Assembly: GCA_038247995.1 (NCBI GenBank)
Contig: JBBRUG010000160.1
Location: 1 to 13,114 of the forward strand
Length of the DNA: 13,114 bases
Origin: JBBRUG01 sp038247995
Lineage (GTDB): Bacteria > Chloroflexota > Chloroflexia > Chloroflexales > Chloroflexaceae
Direction: 5' to 3'
Both the position numbers and the translations under genes were made by a program. Shown here in pieces: positions 7,372-13,114 of the stretch; the first letter of the stretch is position 1, and every line of letters starts with the position of its first letter. The notes beneath the pieces were generated by a model. It was not told where the DNA came from, did not search any database, and saw only the letters and a program-made list of their open reading frames with translations.

Positions 7372-8031
7372 TTACATCGGCAATGTACCATGCGAGGCAA
7401 GCCGATGGGCATAGCGGGTCGTTTCGGGCAGGCGATAGCGCGTAGTGCAGGCCAGCACCAGATCGGCGGCAGCAGTGAGGCTCACCTGGTGCCCAGGCGA
7501 AACATAGACCGGACGCACATTGAGGCGTGTGCGCAGCACCCAGCCGATTCTTTCGCCGCGATCGAGCAGAGGCACACGCGCGCCGCGTTCGGCGGGCAGC
7601 ATGGCGTGCGTACCGATCAGGAGTGATTTGGCGCAGCCGATAGTCGGTCGATTGAGCAATACCCCAAGATGACTGGCGATCCCCATGCGCCGGGGGTGCG
7701 CAATACCCTGCCCATCACAAATGATCAGATCAGGTTGGGTCTTGAGTTGCTTGAGCGCTGCAAGGGTAACCGGGATCTCGCGGAAGGAGAGGAAGCCCGG
7801 CACATAGGGGAAGGTAACCGGCGCAAAGGCGATTGCATAATCAATGGGGGTAAGCGCAGGGTAACTGAGCACAACGACGGCGGCGCGAGCCACAGCGCCC
7901 TGCTCGACGAAACCGACATCGACGCCGGCCACGGTATGCAGCGGCGCGCCGGTATCGTCGAGATCTACCTGCGCGCGCAGTTGTTCCTGAATGGCGCGAG
8001 CCTCAGGGAGTGTTGTTGGCCAGCTACTCAA
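7372..8031 (-). CDS. nfi: Endonuclease V (deoxyinosine-specific nuclease)
   Basis: The enzyme nicks DNA (or RNA, in some homologues) next to inosine, as repair of deaminated adenine. The 219-residue protein carries all family motifs in order: 'AGVDVGF' (Asp38, metal), 'FPYVPGFLSFRE' (Tyr76 wedge and Glu85, metal), 'DGQGIAHPRRMGIASHLG' (Asp106, metal; His112), then 'IGCAKS' (Lys135). The length is normal for the family. I chose TTG 8031 because homology begins there with 'SSWPTTLPEA'. The frame stays open to 8142, but those residues are translated repeat sequence. No good ribosome site precedes the TTG; a heptamer array occupies that position. The gene lies 83 bases after the molybdenum oxidoreductase gene on the same strand and may share its transcript. 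Confidence 0.93.
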   Translation of the reverse strand: MSSWPTTLPEARAIQEQLRAQVDLDDTGAPLHTVAGVDVGFVEQGAVARAAVVVLSYPALTPIDYAIAFAPVTFPYVPGFLSFREIPVTLAALKQLKTQPDLIICDGQGIAHPRRMGIASHLGVLLNRPTIGCAKSLLIGTHAMLPAERGARVPLLDRGERIGWVLRTRLNVRPVYVSPGHQVSLTAAADLVLACTTRYRLPETTRYAHRLASHGTLPM

Positions 8032-8059
8032 GGCAAACGGTAAACGGTAAACGGGGAAA
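8032..8059. repeat. Heptamer array, type A (GGTAAAC)
   Basis: Four 7-base units, two of them perfect GGTAAAC (8039-8045, 8046-8052), directly abut the TTG start of endonuclease V, where a ribosome site would be expected. It is the same family as 4867-4894. Confidence 0.75.
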
Positions 8060-8077
8060 CCGCCGCATGGGCCTGTC

Positions 8078-8112
8078 CTCCTGAAGCCTGACTCCTGCGT
8101 CCTGAAGCCTGG
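8078..8112. repeat. Heptamer array, type B (CTCCTGA)
   Basis: Five 7-base units fit the pattern NKCCTGN, starting CTCCTGA then AGCCTGA. The array begins 18 bases after the type A array and ends 2 bases before the stop codon of the molybdenum oxidoreductase gene. The same type recurs inverted on the other side of that gene (8752-8779). Confidence 0.75.
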
Positions 8113-8114
8113 AT

Positions 8115-8726
8115 TTACTCCGCGTAGCGCTCTTCTTTCCAAGGATCGGCGTTGTTGTTGTAGCCGTAGCGTTCCCAGAAGCCGAGCTTATCGTGGGCGA
8201 GAAATTCGAGGCCGCGCAGCCACTTGGCGCTCTTCCAGAAATACTTACCGGGCGTGAGCAGGCGCAACGGGTAACCGTGATCGGGGGTGAGCTCTTCGCC
8301 GTCGAACTTGTAGGCCAAGAGCGCATCGGGGTGCATCAGCACTTCAAGCGGAATATTGGCCGTAAAGCCCTGTTCGCAGTGCGCTACAACGTATTTGGCG
8401 CTCGGTTTCAGGGCAATCGCTTGCAGGAAATCTGTAAAGCGCACACCTTCCCAACGTGTATCGAGTTTGCTCCAACGCGTGACGCAATGGATGTCGGTCA
8501 CAATCTCAACCGTCGGCAGGGCGCGAAACTCAGCGTAACGTAGCTGTACTGCCTCGTCGATCTCGCCCCAGACCCGTAGATCCCACGCCTGCTCAACTTC
8601 GTCATACTGCGGCACCGTTCCATAGTGCAGCACCGGGAACTTCTCCGTGACATATTGGCCGGGCGGCACGCGATCCTCAGCGCCATCAGGCGTGCGGTCG
8701 TATTTCTGCTTAAAGGCATCGTACAC
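8115..8726 (-). CDS. Sulfite-oxidase-like molybdopterin oxidoreductase
   Basis: This single-domain protein of 203 residues belongs to the bacterial/archaeal sulfite-oxidase fold group. Members bind a mononuclear molybdopterin cofactor through one Cys, here Cys81 in 'VTDIHCVTRWSKLDTRWEGV', which matches the family core. Also typical are 'AHCEQGFTANIPLEVL' and the C-terminal 'YPLRLLTPGKYFWKSAKWLRGLEFL'. No signal peptide, heme or dimerisation domain is visible, so it is probably cytoplasmic. The substrate is unknown for this branch. GTG 8726 is the start, with AAGGAG 7 bases upstream. It diverges from a locus that includes a subunit of another molybdenum enzyme class (xanthine dehydrogenase type), which may be coincidence. 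The gene is bracketed by type B heptamer arrays in opposite orientation. Confidence 0.9.
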   Translation of the reverse strand: MYDAFKQKYDRTPDGAEDRVPPGQYVTEKFPVLHYGTVPQYDEVEQAWDLRVWGEIDEAVQLRYAEFRALPTVEIVTDIHCVTRWSKLDTRWEGVRFTDFLQAIALKPSAKYVVAHCEQGFTANIPLEVLMHPDALLAYKFDGEELTPDHGYPLRLLTPGKYFWKSAKWLRGLEFLAHDKLGFWERYGYNNNADPWKEERYAE

Positions 8727-8751
8727 AGCAGTGCTCCTTGGAGTTCAAGAT

Positions 8752-8779
8752 TCAGGAGTCAGAAGTCAGGAGTCAGCCG
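8752..8779. repeat. Heptamer array, type B inverted (TCAGGAG)
   Basis: Four 7-base units include two perfect TCAGGAG copies (8752-8758 and 8766-8772). It reads as CTCCTGA on the minus strand, matching 8078-8112. It would lie in the 5' leader of the molybdenum oxidoreductase transcript. Confidence 0.75.
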
Positions 8780-8789
8780 ATTCAGATCA

Positions 8790-8795
8790 ATTATA
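8790..8795 (-). promoter_or_regulatory. -10 box of the molybdenum oxidoreductase gene
   Basis: A perfect TATAAT on the minus strand would give a start near 8783 and a leader of about 56 bases that carries the type B heptamer array. No good -35 is visible at 16-18 bases. Confidence 0.4.
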
Positions 8796-8840
8796 GCGTA
8801 GTTCGGCAGCGCAAAATGTTACAGATCCTATCTGCCATAC

Positions 8841-8872
8841 TCACTGCCTCACTAAGTCAGTGCTTCAGTGAT
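8841..8872. promoter_or_regulatory. Octamer array, possible operator, before the Rieske promoter
   Basis: Four 8-base units each begin TCAC or TCAG: TCACTGCC, TCACTAAG, then two starting TCAGTG. The first and last also form an inverted pair, TCACTG (8841-8846) and CAGTGA (8866-8871). The array ends 5 bases before the -35 box of the Rieske gene and lies upstream of the divergent gene's -10. The placement suits a regulator site, though it could also be simple repeat DNA. Confidence 0.4.
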
Positions 8873-8877
8873 CCTGC

Positions 8878-8906
8878 TTGACAGGAACGCATGCGGGGAG
8901 TAGGCT
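8878..8906 (+). promoter_or_regulatory. Promoter of the Rieske gene
   Basis: A consensus TTGACA (8878-8883) is followed after 17 bases by TAGGCT (8901-8906), which matches the -10 consensus at three positions. The leader would be about 40 bases and holds the GGAGG ribosome site at 8940-8944, 6 bases before the ATG at 8951. Confidence 0.5.
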
Positions 8907-8950
8907 ATGGCATTCATAAACGTGGCAGTTGATCACGGCGGAGGCTTGGC

Positions 8951-10060
8951 ATGACGACCTTCATCCGCGCTTCGGTTCTTGATGCGGTATACACCTTACC
9001 GGGGCACTATTTTACCGATCCGGCGATTTATGCAGTTGAGCAGGAGCGGATCTTTGGCGGCCGCTGGGTTTGTGTTGGGCGGGCAGAGCAACTCGCCAAC
9101 TCAGGCGACTATGTGCTGGTGGAACTGGCGGGCGAAAATCTGATCCTGGTGCGTGATCCCCAGGGCGCCATCCACGCGCACTACAATGTCTGTCGGCATC
9201 GCGGAACGCGTATGTGTACGGCAGAGGCGGGTAGCCTCGGCGAGACGATTCAGTGCCCCTACCATGCCTGGACCTACAGCCTTGACGGCAGGCTGGTCGC
9301 TGCGCGCCACATGCAAGAGACGCCGGGCTTCGACAAAGCGGATTGGCCGCTGCGTAGTGCGGCCACGGCTACCTGGGAGGGTTTTGTCTTTGTTAATCTG
9401 GCCTCCGAACCTGAACCCTTCGCGACCGCCTTTGCGTCGATGTTTGGCCATATCAGCCGTTGGGGCGCCGGCGAACTGCGCCGCGGTGCGCAGATTGTCT
9501 ACGAGGTGGCGGCAAATTGGAAGCTGATTGTCCAGAACTATTCCGAGTGCTACCACTGCCCGCTGATCCATCCCGAACTATCGGCGCTATCGCCGTGGCA
9601 AAGCGGGCGCAACGACCTGATGCGCGGGCCGTTTCTCGGCGGTTATATGGAACTGAACCATACGAGCATGACGGTTGATGGCGCCAGTCGGCGCCCGCCA
9701 CTGCCCGGCCTGCCCGCCGACGATATCGGGCGGGTGTACTATTACGCGCTCTTCCCTAACCTGCTGCTCAGCCTGCACCCCGATTATGTGATGGCCCACA
9801 CCCTCTGGCCGCAGGATCTTGGGCGCACAAGGGTAGTCTGCGAGTGGTACTTCGACCAGCGCACAATGGCCAACCCCGCGTTTGATCCCGCCGACGCCGT
9901 GCAATTCTGGGACACAACCAATCGGCAGGATTGGCACGTCTGTGAATTATCTCAGCAGGGCGTTGCTTCGCGGGCCTATGTCCCCGGCCCTTATGCCCAG
10001 GCCGAGGGTTTGCTCTGGCAGTTTGATCAGGAGTATTTGCGGGCCGTCGGTGACGAGTGA
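8951..10060 (+). CDS. Rieske non-heme iron oxygenase, Glu-bridged (CntA/GbcA-like) alpha subunit
   Basis: The N-terminal Rieske domain binds [2Fe-2S] through Cys81, His83 ('CRHRG'), Cys102 and His105 ('CPYHAW'). The C-terminal SRPBCC-type domain binds mononuclear iron through His202, His207 ('ECYHCPLIHPEL') and Asp327 ('NRQDWHVCE'). Glu199 stands where most Rieske oxygenases have the bridging Asp. This is the trait of the carnitine (CntA) and glycine-betaine oxygenases, and the spacing matches. The length of 369 residues is normal. Such enzymes take electrons from a separate flavin/ferredoxin reductase, which is not in this window. The gene is followed on the same strand by ureide-degradation genes and a xanthine dehydrogenase-type subunit, so an N-heterocyclic or N-methylated substrate of purine catabolism is possible. 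The Rieske protein HpxD acts in hypoxanthine oxidation in Klebsiella, a loose precedent. The substrate is unproven. Confidence 0.93.
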   Translation: MTTFIRASVLDAVYTLPGHYFTDPAIYAVEQERIFGGRWVCVGRAEQLANSGDYVLVELAGENLILVRDPQGAIHAHYNVCRHRGTRMCTAEAGSLGETIQCPYHAWTYSLDGRLVAARHMQETPGFDKADWPLRSAATATWEGFVFVNLASEPEPFATAFASMFGHISRWGAGELRRGAQIVYEVAANWKLIVQNYSECYHCPLIHPELSALSPWQSGRNDLMRGPFLGGYMELNHTSMTVDGASRRPPLPGLPADDIGRVYYYALFPNLLLSLHPDYVMAHTLWPQDLGRTRVVCEWYFDQRTMANPAFDPADAVQFWDTTNRQDWHVCELSQQGVASRAYVPGPYAQAEGLLWQFDQEYLRAVGDE

Positions 10061-10112
10061 CGATTGCCTGGGTGGCATGTGAACATTTTTTCGCCGTCAC
10101 CATGTCTTGGTA

Positions 10113-10121
10113 TGCTACAAT
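10113..10121 (+). promoter_or_regulatory. Extended -10 before the ureidoglycine aminohydrolase gene
   Basis: TGC-TACAAT would start transcription near 10128, almost at the ATG at 10132, which has no ribosome site. A leaderless or near-leaderless message is therefore likely. It also argues against the longer GTG start at 10057, which overlaps the Rieske stop codon. Confidence 0.5.
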
Positions 10122-10131
10122 AATGACCATC

Positions 10132-10881
10132 ATGACACCACTATATGGCCATACCCGCAGCGTCGTACGTCCGCATTATGCGCTATTTACTCCCGCCGGC
10201 ATGGTGCGTGCGCCATTGCCGGGTTGGCCCGGCGCCGAGTGTGTGGTGGCGATTGGGCCGGCCCTTGGCGCGCACTTTGCCCAGTTGCTGATCACGCTTC
10301 CGCCCGGCGCAATGGGGATTGGGCCGGGCGCTGATGAGGAGAACTTCCTCTTTGTGCGCTCTGGAGCCGTTGAACTCCAGATCGGCGGGCAGAACATACG
10401 CCTGACTACCGGCGGATATGCCTACCTCCCACCCAATATGCCGTATCAGGTGCGCTCCGATAGCATCCCACCGGCGGAGTTGATTGTTTTTCAGCGCCGT
10501 TATGTCGCGCTCGACGGCGTTGCTGCGCCTGCGCCGGTGGTTGGCCACGAAGACGATCTCGTTGGCGCGCCGTTTCTCGGTGATGAAGCCGCCCTGCTCA
10601 AAACACTCCTTCCCGACATTCCGGCGTTCGATCTGGCGGTGAATATCTTTACCTTCCAGCCTGGGGCGACGCTACCGTTTGTCGAAACCCACGTGATGGA
10701 ACACGGCATGCAGATGATCCTCGGCCAGGGGATCTATCGCCTCGGCGATGATTGGCATCCGGTGCAAGCCGGCGATATCATCTGGATGGCGCCCTGGTGC
10801 CCACAGTGGTTCGTCGCCACCGGCAAAGCCCCGGCGCGCTACATTTACTATAAGAATGTCAATCGGTCGCCGTTGGGGTAA
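10132..10881 (+). CDS. allE: (S)-ureidoglycine aminohydrolase, bicupin
   Basis: The enzyme converts (S)-ureidoglycine to (S)-ureidoglycolate and ammonia in the allantoin pathway. It is a double cupin of 249 residues. The C-terminal cupin carries the manganese ligands: Glu185, His187 and His191 in 'ETHVMEHGMQMILGQGIY', and Gln225 in 'WMAPWCPQWF'. Their spacing (Glu+2, +6, +40) equals that of the Arabidopsis enzyme as I recall it (Glu235, His237, His241, Gln275). The ending 'YIYYKNVNRSPL' is also family-typical. The N-terminal cupin keeps 'FLFVRSGAVEL' and 'GGYAYLPPNMPYQV' but probably binds no metal. The start at 10132 was chosen from the first homologous stretch 'HTRSVVRPHYALFTPAGMV'; ATG 10123 and GTG 10057 are in-frame alternatives. 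The next gene begins 3 bases after its stop. Confidence 0.93.
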   Translation: MTPLYGHTRSVVRPHYALFTPAGMVRAPLPGWPGAECVVAIGPALGAHFAQLLITLPPGAMGIGPGADEENFLFVRSGAVELQIGGQNIRLTTGGYAYLPPNMPYQVRSDSIPPAELIVFQRRYVALDGVAAPAPVVGHEDDLVGAPFLGDEAALLKTLLPDIPAFDLAVNIFTFQPGATLPFVETHVMEHGMQMILGQGIYRLGDDWHPVQAGDIIWMAPWCPQWFVATGKAPARYIYYKNVNRSPLG

Positions 10882-10884
10882 GCA

Positions 10885-12141
10885 GTGGACGTAATCATCG
10901 ACAGTCAAACCATCAACGCCGATCTGGAGGCGATCACTGCCTATTCCAGTTCCGCCCCACCCGGCGTCACCCGGGTCGTCTATAGTTCCGTCGATCTGCA
11001 GGCGCGCGCTTATGTGCGTACCCGCTGCGTCGCCGCCGGGTTGCAGATCCACGCGGATGGCCTCGGCAATCTTTTTGCGCGCTGGATCGGCAGCGAACCC
11101 GACCTGCCGGCGGTTGCCAGTGGTTCGCATATCGACGCTATTCCCGACTCTGGTCGTTATGATGGTGTGGTCGGCGTTGTCGGTGCGCTGGCGGCGATTG
11201 AGGCGCTGCAACGGGCCGGCTTCCAGCCCCGGCGCTCGATCGAACTATTGCTCTTTACCGCTGAGGAGCCGACGCGCTTTGGGATTGGTTGCCTCGGCAG
11301 CCGGGCCTTGAGCGGCGCACTGACACCCGATCAGTTGCGCGCCCTGCACGACAGCGAGGGCCGTAGCCTGGATACGGTGCGTACGTCCGCCGGCTTCACT
11401 GCGCCGCTTGAAGCGGTACGCCTCGACCACGGCCACTATGCTGCGTTTGTCGAGTTACATATCGAGCAGGGGCCGAGCCTGGAGATCGAAGGCGTGCCGA
11501 TCGGGATTGTGCGTGCGATCGCCGCCCCGGCTGCGCTGCGCGTACGGCTCCAGGGTGTCGGCGGCCATGCCGGCGCTACGCTGATGGCTGGTCGGCGGGA
11601 CGCCTTGCTCGCCGGCGCTGAGATTGCGCTTGCCGTCGAGCATGCTGCGCTGACGAGCGGTAGCCCCGATACGGTAGCGACAACCGGCCTGTTCCAGATC
11701 GCGCCTGGTGCGGTAAATGCCATCCCGAGCGCCGCTACGCTTGAAATCGATGTGCGCGATATCACTTTGGAGCCGCGTGATGGGGCTCTGGCGGCCATTC
11801 GCCACGCCATCGAAGAGATCTGCGCCCGGCGCAATGTCGCGTATGAGTTGGCCCAACTCAATGCCGATGCGCCGGCCACCTGCGATCCCGGCGTGATCGA
11901 GGCGATTGTAGCTACCTGTTCCGATGGGGGGCTGCACTATCAGATCATGGTCAGTCGGGCGTACCACGACAGCCTGTTTATGGCCACGATCTGCCCGACG
12001 GCGATGATCTTCATCCCCTGTCGCGCTGGGATCAGCCATCGCCCCGATGAGTACAGTTCGCCCGAACAGATTGCCGCCGGTGTGGCGATCCTGGCTGGAA
12101 CCTTGGCGCGGTTGAGCGGCGGCGATTTCGACGAGGTGTAA
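10885..12141 (+). CDS. M20-family amidohydrolase, ureidoglycolate (or allantoate) amidohydrolase type
   Basis: This is a zinc/manganese-dependent N-carbamoyl amidohydrolase (hydantoinase/carbamoylase branch of peptidase M20), 418 residues. Metal and catalytic positions visible: His82 ('SGSHID'), Asp93 ('RYDGVVGV'), Glu127/Glu128 ('TAEEPTRFG'), His192 ('HIEQG'), His228 in the dimerisation lobe ('GVGGHAGATLMAGRRDA'), and His385 ('ISHRPDEYSSPE'). The C-terminal block 'SRAYHDSLFMA...MIFIPC' looks, from memory, more like plant ureidoglycolate amidohydrolase (UAH) than allantoate amidohydrolase (AllC), which suits its place right behind the gene that makes ureidoglycolate. UAH releases glyoxylate, carbon dioxide and two ammonia. 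Start: GTG 10885, with GGGG 6 bases upstream inside the end of the preceding gene, so the two are translationally close and surely co-transcribed. AllC cannot be excluded. Confidence 0.9.
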   Translation: MDVIIDSQTINADLEAITAYSSSAPPGVTRVVYSSVDLQARAYVRTRCVAAGLQIHADGLGNLFARWIGSEPDLPAVASGSHIDAIPDSGRYDGVVGVVGALAAIEALQRAGFQPRRSIELLLFTAEEPTRFGIGCLGSRALSGALTPDQLRALHDSEGRSLDTVRTSAGFTAPLEAVRLDHGHYAAFVELHIEQGPSLEIEGVPIGIVRAIAAPAALRVRLQGVGGHAGATLMAGRRDALLAGAEIALAVEHAALTSGSPDTVATTGLFQIAPGAVNAIPSAATLEIDVRDITLEPRDGALAAIRHAIEEICARRNVAYELAQLNADAPATCDPGVIEAIVATCSDGGLHYQIMVSRAYHDSLFMATICPTAMIFIPCRAGISHRPDEYSSPEQIAAGVAILAGTLARLSGGDFDEV

Positions 12142-12172
12142 TTGACACTCAGCCATTCGGCGGATAGCCGAA
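12142..12172 (+). promoter_or_regulatory. Possible promoter with overlapping hairpin/operator
   Basis: A consensus TTGACA (12142-12147) begins at the base after the preceding stop codon. A weak TAGCCG (12165-12170) follows at a 17-base spacing, a layout like the Rieske promoter (TTGACA, 17 bases, TAGGCT). An inverted repeat TTCGGC / GCCGAA (12156-12161 and 12167-12172) covers the -10 area and could be a regulator site. There is no T-tract, so a terminator is unlikely. Confidence 0.35.
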
Positions 12173-12221
12173 GGAATGCGTATTCTTCTGAAGCGGCGCA
12201 TACTGTAAGCAAACCGCCTAA

Positions 12222-12242
12222 ATCCTGAATTCTGACTCCCCA
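12222..12242. repeat. Short heptamer array, type B
   Basis: Three degenerate 7-base units, ATCCTGA, ATTCTGA and CTCCCCA, end 5 bases before the ATG at 12248. They occupy the position where a ribosome site would be expected; none is visible. Confidence 0.45.
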
Positions 12243-12247
12243 AAACC

Positions 12248-13114
12248 ATGTGGCATACCTATTTTCGCCCTGCAACCCTCACTGAAGCCCTGCATCTCCT
12301 CGCTGATCACCCTGAGGCACGCCTGGTTGCCGGGGGAACCGATCTTGTTGTTGAGTTGAGCCGCGGGATCCGCCCTACACCCACGCTGATCGACCTGACT
12401 GCCATTAGCGAGTTGGCTGGTGTGCAATCCGACGGCGATCTGATCACGATCGGCGCGCTTGCTACGCATAATGATCTGATTGCGACGCCGGAATGTGTCC
12501 GTCACGCGTTGCCGCTCGCCCAGGCCTGTGCGGAAGTCGGCGCACCGCCGATCCGTACACGCGCCACGCTGGCCGGCAACCTCGTTACGGCCTCGCCGGC
12601 AAACGATACAATTACGCCGCTTATCGCCCTTGGCGCCGAGGTGACGTTGAGCAGCCTCGCGGGCGAGCGCACGCTGCCCCTGGCCGAATTTTATCTTGGG
12701 GTGCGGCGTACAGCGCTCGCGCCCGGCGAACTGCTGCGCACAATCTGTGTGCCGATGTTGCGCGCCAACCAGCGCGGTATTTTCCGCAAGTTGGGTCTGC
12801 GCCGTGCCCAGGCAATCGCGGTCGTGAATGTGGCTCTTGTGCTGACCTTTGACGGCACACAAGTCAGCGCTGCGCGGATTGCCCTTGGTTGTGTTGCGCC
12901 GACCATCATGCGCGCGCCGGAGGCTGAAGCGGCGCTGGTAGGGCGCACGCTCGCTGCGGCGTCGATTGCTGAGGCTGCGCGGCTTGCCGCTGCCGCGATC
13001 AACCCGATTGACGATGTGCGTGGTTCGGCCGCTTACCGGCGCAGCGCTGTGGCCGCATTGGTTGCCGATGCCCTCCAGTGCCTCGCCGACGGCAGCGCAG
13101 CCGCCGATTGGCCC
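12248..13114 (+). CDS. FAD-binding subunit of a xanthine dehydrogenase/CO dehydrogenase-type enzyme (partial, runs off window)
   Basis: This is the medium (flavin) subunit of the molybdenum hydroxylase family, which carries electrons from the iron-sulfur subunit to NAD or another acceptor. All 289 codons to the window end are open. The FAD-binding loops are present: 'VAGGTDLVVE' (residues 27-36) and 'IRTRATLAGNLVTASPANDT' (102-121, the usual 'IRNxATxGGNxxxASPxxD' motif). The C-terminal 'DDVRGSAAYRRSAV' is also typical, so only a few residues are missing. The subunit alone does not tell xanthine dehydrogenase from CO dehydrogenase or other hydroxylases. The preceding ureide genes make a purine substrate the best guess. 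The molybdenum and iron-sulfur subunits should lie just beyond 13114. The ATG at 12248 lacks a ribosome site. Confidence 0.9.
   Translation, partial: MWHTYFRPATLTEALHLLADHPEARLVAGGTDLVVELSRGIRPTPTLIDLTAISELAGVQSDGDLITIGALATHNDLIATPECVRHALPLAQACAEVGAPPIRTRATLAGNLVTASPANDTITPLIALGAEVTLSSLAGERTLPLAEFYLGVRRTALAPGELLRTICVPMLRANQRGIFRKLGLRRAQAIAVVNVALVLTFDGTQVSAARIALGCVAPTIMRAPEAEAALVGRTLAAASIAEAARLAAAAINPIDDVRGSAAYRRSAVAALVADALQCLADGSAAADWP

Noticed and set aside
6635..7414. 259-codon frame antisense to the exporter and through the tandem repeat
   Set aside because: The protein has no domain, and its end is translation of the 37-bp repeat; the exporter reading is unambiguous.
10057..10131. Longer ureidoglycine aminohydrolase from GTG 10057, overlapping the Rieske stop
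   Set aside because: The extra 25 residues lack family similarity and contain the likely promoter.

Overview
The window is GC-rich bacterial DNA with ordinary gene spacing and TAA/TGA stops. Its style fits a filamentous Chloroflexota (Chloroflexales-type) genome: a large TPR-CHAT protein, a big polytopic membrane protein with an extracytoplasmic domain, extended -10 promoters of the form TGN-TACRAT, many GTG/TTG starts, and intergenic spacers filled with short repeats. The taxonomic call is an inference from gene content and style, not from a marker gene.

Left part (1-5120). A long membrane protein (minus strand) and a TPR-CHAT protein (plus strand) diverge from a short region holding two facing extended -10 promoters. 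The CHAT gene has an in-frame TGA exactly where the family's conserved Trp of 'SLWxVDD' belongs. The rest of the CHAT domain follows intact in the same frame up to 4857.

Middle part (5120-7370). A secreted subtilisin-type protease (plus) and an ABC exporter (minus) face each other. Both are cut short at the same place: the protease just after its catalytic Asp motif, the exporter just before the core of its ATPase domain. Between the two ends lies a ~200-bp block made of two related repeat units in inverted orientation, with 20-bp outer arms, two GC hairpins, a terminator-like hairpin and a very strong G-quadruplex motif. This looks like a rearrangement breakpoint, or an assembly join, at a dispersed repeat. 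A 37-bp tandem repeat lies upstream of the exporter.

Right part (7372-13114). Endonuclease V and a sulfite-oxidase-like molybdenum protein are on the minus strand. Divergent from them is a plus-strand set: a Rieske oxygenase of the Glu-bridged (CntA-like) class, a (S)-ureidoglycine aminohydrolase, a ureidoglycolate/allantoate amidohydrolase-type M20 enzyme, and the FAD subunit of a xanthine dehydrogenase-type enzyme that runs off the window. Together these read as a purine/ureide catabolic locus: purine hydroxylation, then ureidoglycine to ureidoglycolate to glyoxylate with release of ammonia. Its Rieske enzyme has no assigned step.

A thread through the whole window is a set of degenerate heptamer (period-7) arrays of three sequence types, found in most intergenic spacers and often next to start codons. 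An octamer array sits just upstream of the Rieske promoter.
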